Shown here piece by piece: positions 63,243 through 64,000 of a stretch of 64,000 bases of DNA. Origin of the DNA: Sphingomonas sp. CL5.1. Its GTDB lineage: Bacteria; Pseudomonadota; Alphaproteobacteria; Sphingomonadales; Sphingomonadaceae. The position numbers were made by a program, and so were the translations under genes. The notes under the pieces are model-generated. The model had not been told where the DNA came from. It worked only from the letters and a program-made list of their open reading frames with translations, and did no database searches. The stretch spans positions 2,112,001 to 2,176,000 of the forward strand of contig NZ_CP050137.1 in assembly GCF_013344685.1 (NCBI RefSeq), in the 5' to 3' direction. Each line of letters starts with the position of its first letter. The stretch's first letter is position 1.

Positions 63243-64000
63243 GCGAGATATTGTTCATCGCGCATCGCGTGCCCTTCCCGCCGGATCGGGGGGACAAGAT
63301 CCGCGGCTTTCATGTGCTGCGTCATCTCACGTGCCGGGCGCGGGTGCATCTGGTCGCCTTCGCCGACGATCCGCGCGATCTGGTTCCGGCGCCGGAATAT
63401 CGCGCGTTGGTCGACGAATGCGTGATCATGCCGCGCGCCAAGTCCCGCGCCCGCGCGGCGATCGAGGCGCTGGCGACCGCGCAGCCGGTATCGCTCACCG
63501 CCTTCGCGCATCGCGACGTGGAGCGCGCGGTGCGCGACATCCTCGCGCGGCGGCCGATCGACGCGATCTACGTCTTTTCGGGGCAGATGGCGCAATACCT
63601 CCCGGTCGCCGGGCCGCGCGCGATCATGGATTTCGTCGATCTCGATTCGGCGAAATTCGCCGCTTACGCCGGGGACGCGCACGGTTTCACCCGCCATATG
63701 ATGCGCCGTGAGGCGCGCCTGCTCGCCGCATTCGAGCGCGAGGTAGCCGGGCGCGTCGACGCCAGCCTGTTCGTGAGCGGGGCGGAGGCGGCACTGCTCC
63801 CCGGCAGCATCGCGATCGAGAACGGCATCGACACCCACTATTACGATCCCGCCGCGCGCCATGTGCCGGTGGTGGGGCAGGGGCCGCTGATCGTCTTCAC
63901 CGGGCAGATGGATTACCGGCCGAACATCGACGCCGTGACATGGTTCGCGCGCGACATATTGCCGCGCATCCCCGGCGCGCGCTTCGCGATCGTCGGCCGC
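63239..64000 (+). CDS. XrtA-system glycosyltransferase, N-terminal part (cut by window edge)
   Basis: The visible 254 residues match the XrtA-associated GT4-type glycosyltransferase: [47 protein letters not shown], and [13 protein letters not shown]-like [20 protein letters not shown] then the [22 protein letters not shown] start of the second Rossmann half. The GTG start overlaps the FemAB stop as GTGA. The C-terminal half lies beyond the window; the exosortase gene is expected downstream but is not in view. Confidence 0.92.
   Translation, partial: [254 protein letters not shown]

Overview
The window is a continuous stretch of GC-rich, gene-dense chromosome from an alphaproteobacterium, almost certainly a sphingomonad (Sphingomonadales). 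The evidence is gene order and family content: rpsT-dnaA, rpmH-rnpA-yidD-yidC-engB, a separate F0 ATP-synthase operon (atpI-B-E-F'-F) without the F1 genes, secB divergent from a Tim44/mltA/Smr group, methionine synthase split into two genes, and an exosortase-A (XrtA) type exopolysaccharide locus. No insertion sequence, prophage, CRISPR array, tRNA or rRNA was found. Assignments rest on reading the sequence and motifs by eye; no database search was possible.

Layout. 1-5 kb: ubiB (cut by the left edge), ubiE, mutM, rpsT, dnaA, a PspC-domain protein. 4.8-8 kb: trpS, murJ, secB (minus strand). 8-12.3 kb: Tim44-domain protein, mltA, Smr-domain protein, a GGDEF-EAL protein. 12.3-17.6 kb (minus): dapE, GST, engB, yidC, yidD, rnpA, rpmH and a small membrane protein. 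17.6-21.8 kb: comM, GNAT, L,D-transpeptidase, aldo/keto reductase and two small lipoproteins. 21.9-27.6 kb: a methionine operon of an ArsR-methyltransferase fusion, metF, and split metH behind a perfect 20-bp palindrome. 27.6-32.1 kb: radC and ydbH-ynbE-ydbL. 32.3-34.9 kb: F0 ATP synthase. 35-38.1 kb: hisI, a lipoprotein, a MerR regulator with an acyl-CoA dehydrogenase. 38.2-41.8 kb: zinc metallopeptidase, patatin, 3-hydroxybutyrate dehydrogenase, DUF4893 lipoprotein. 41.8-51 kb: trpE, ppiD, tpiA, cupin, DUF1905 protein, leucyl aminopeptidase, trxB, S10 peptidase. 51-64 kb: the XrtA-linked exopolysaccharide locus, made of a leftward arm (carrier protein and two hydrolase-like proteins) and a rightward arm (ligase, decarboxylase, export protein, chain-length protein, tyrosine kinase, outer-membrane protein, ATPase, deacetylase, FemAB, glycosyltransferase), cut by the right edge before any exosortase gene.

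The most interesting signals: (i) 19 gene junctions share a four-base NTGA start/stop overlap. Two of them (rpmH/rnpA and carrier protein/hydrolase 2) have CTGA, implying CTG initiation; the rnpA frame alternatively stays open through all of rpmH to an ATG 7 nt before the rpmH start, as in Thermus. (ii) The methionine operon has a palindromic operator lying over its own promoter and an apparently near-leaderless start. (iii) Four GANTC sites lie within 153 bp upstream of dnaA. (iv) Hydrolase 2 of the XrtA locus lacks a nucleophile serine, and the GGDEF-EAL protein has substituted active-site motifs.
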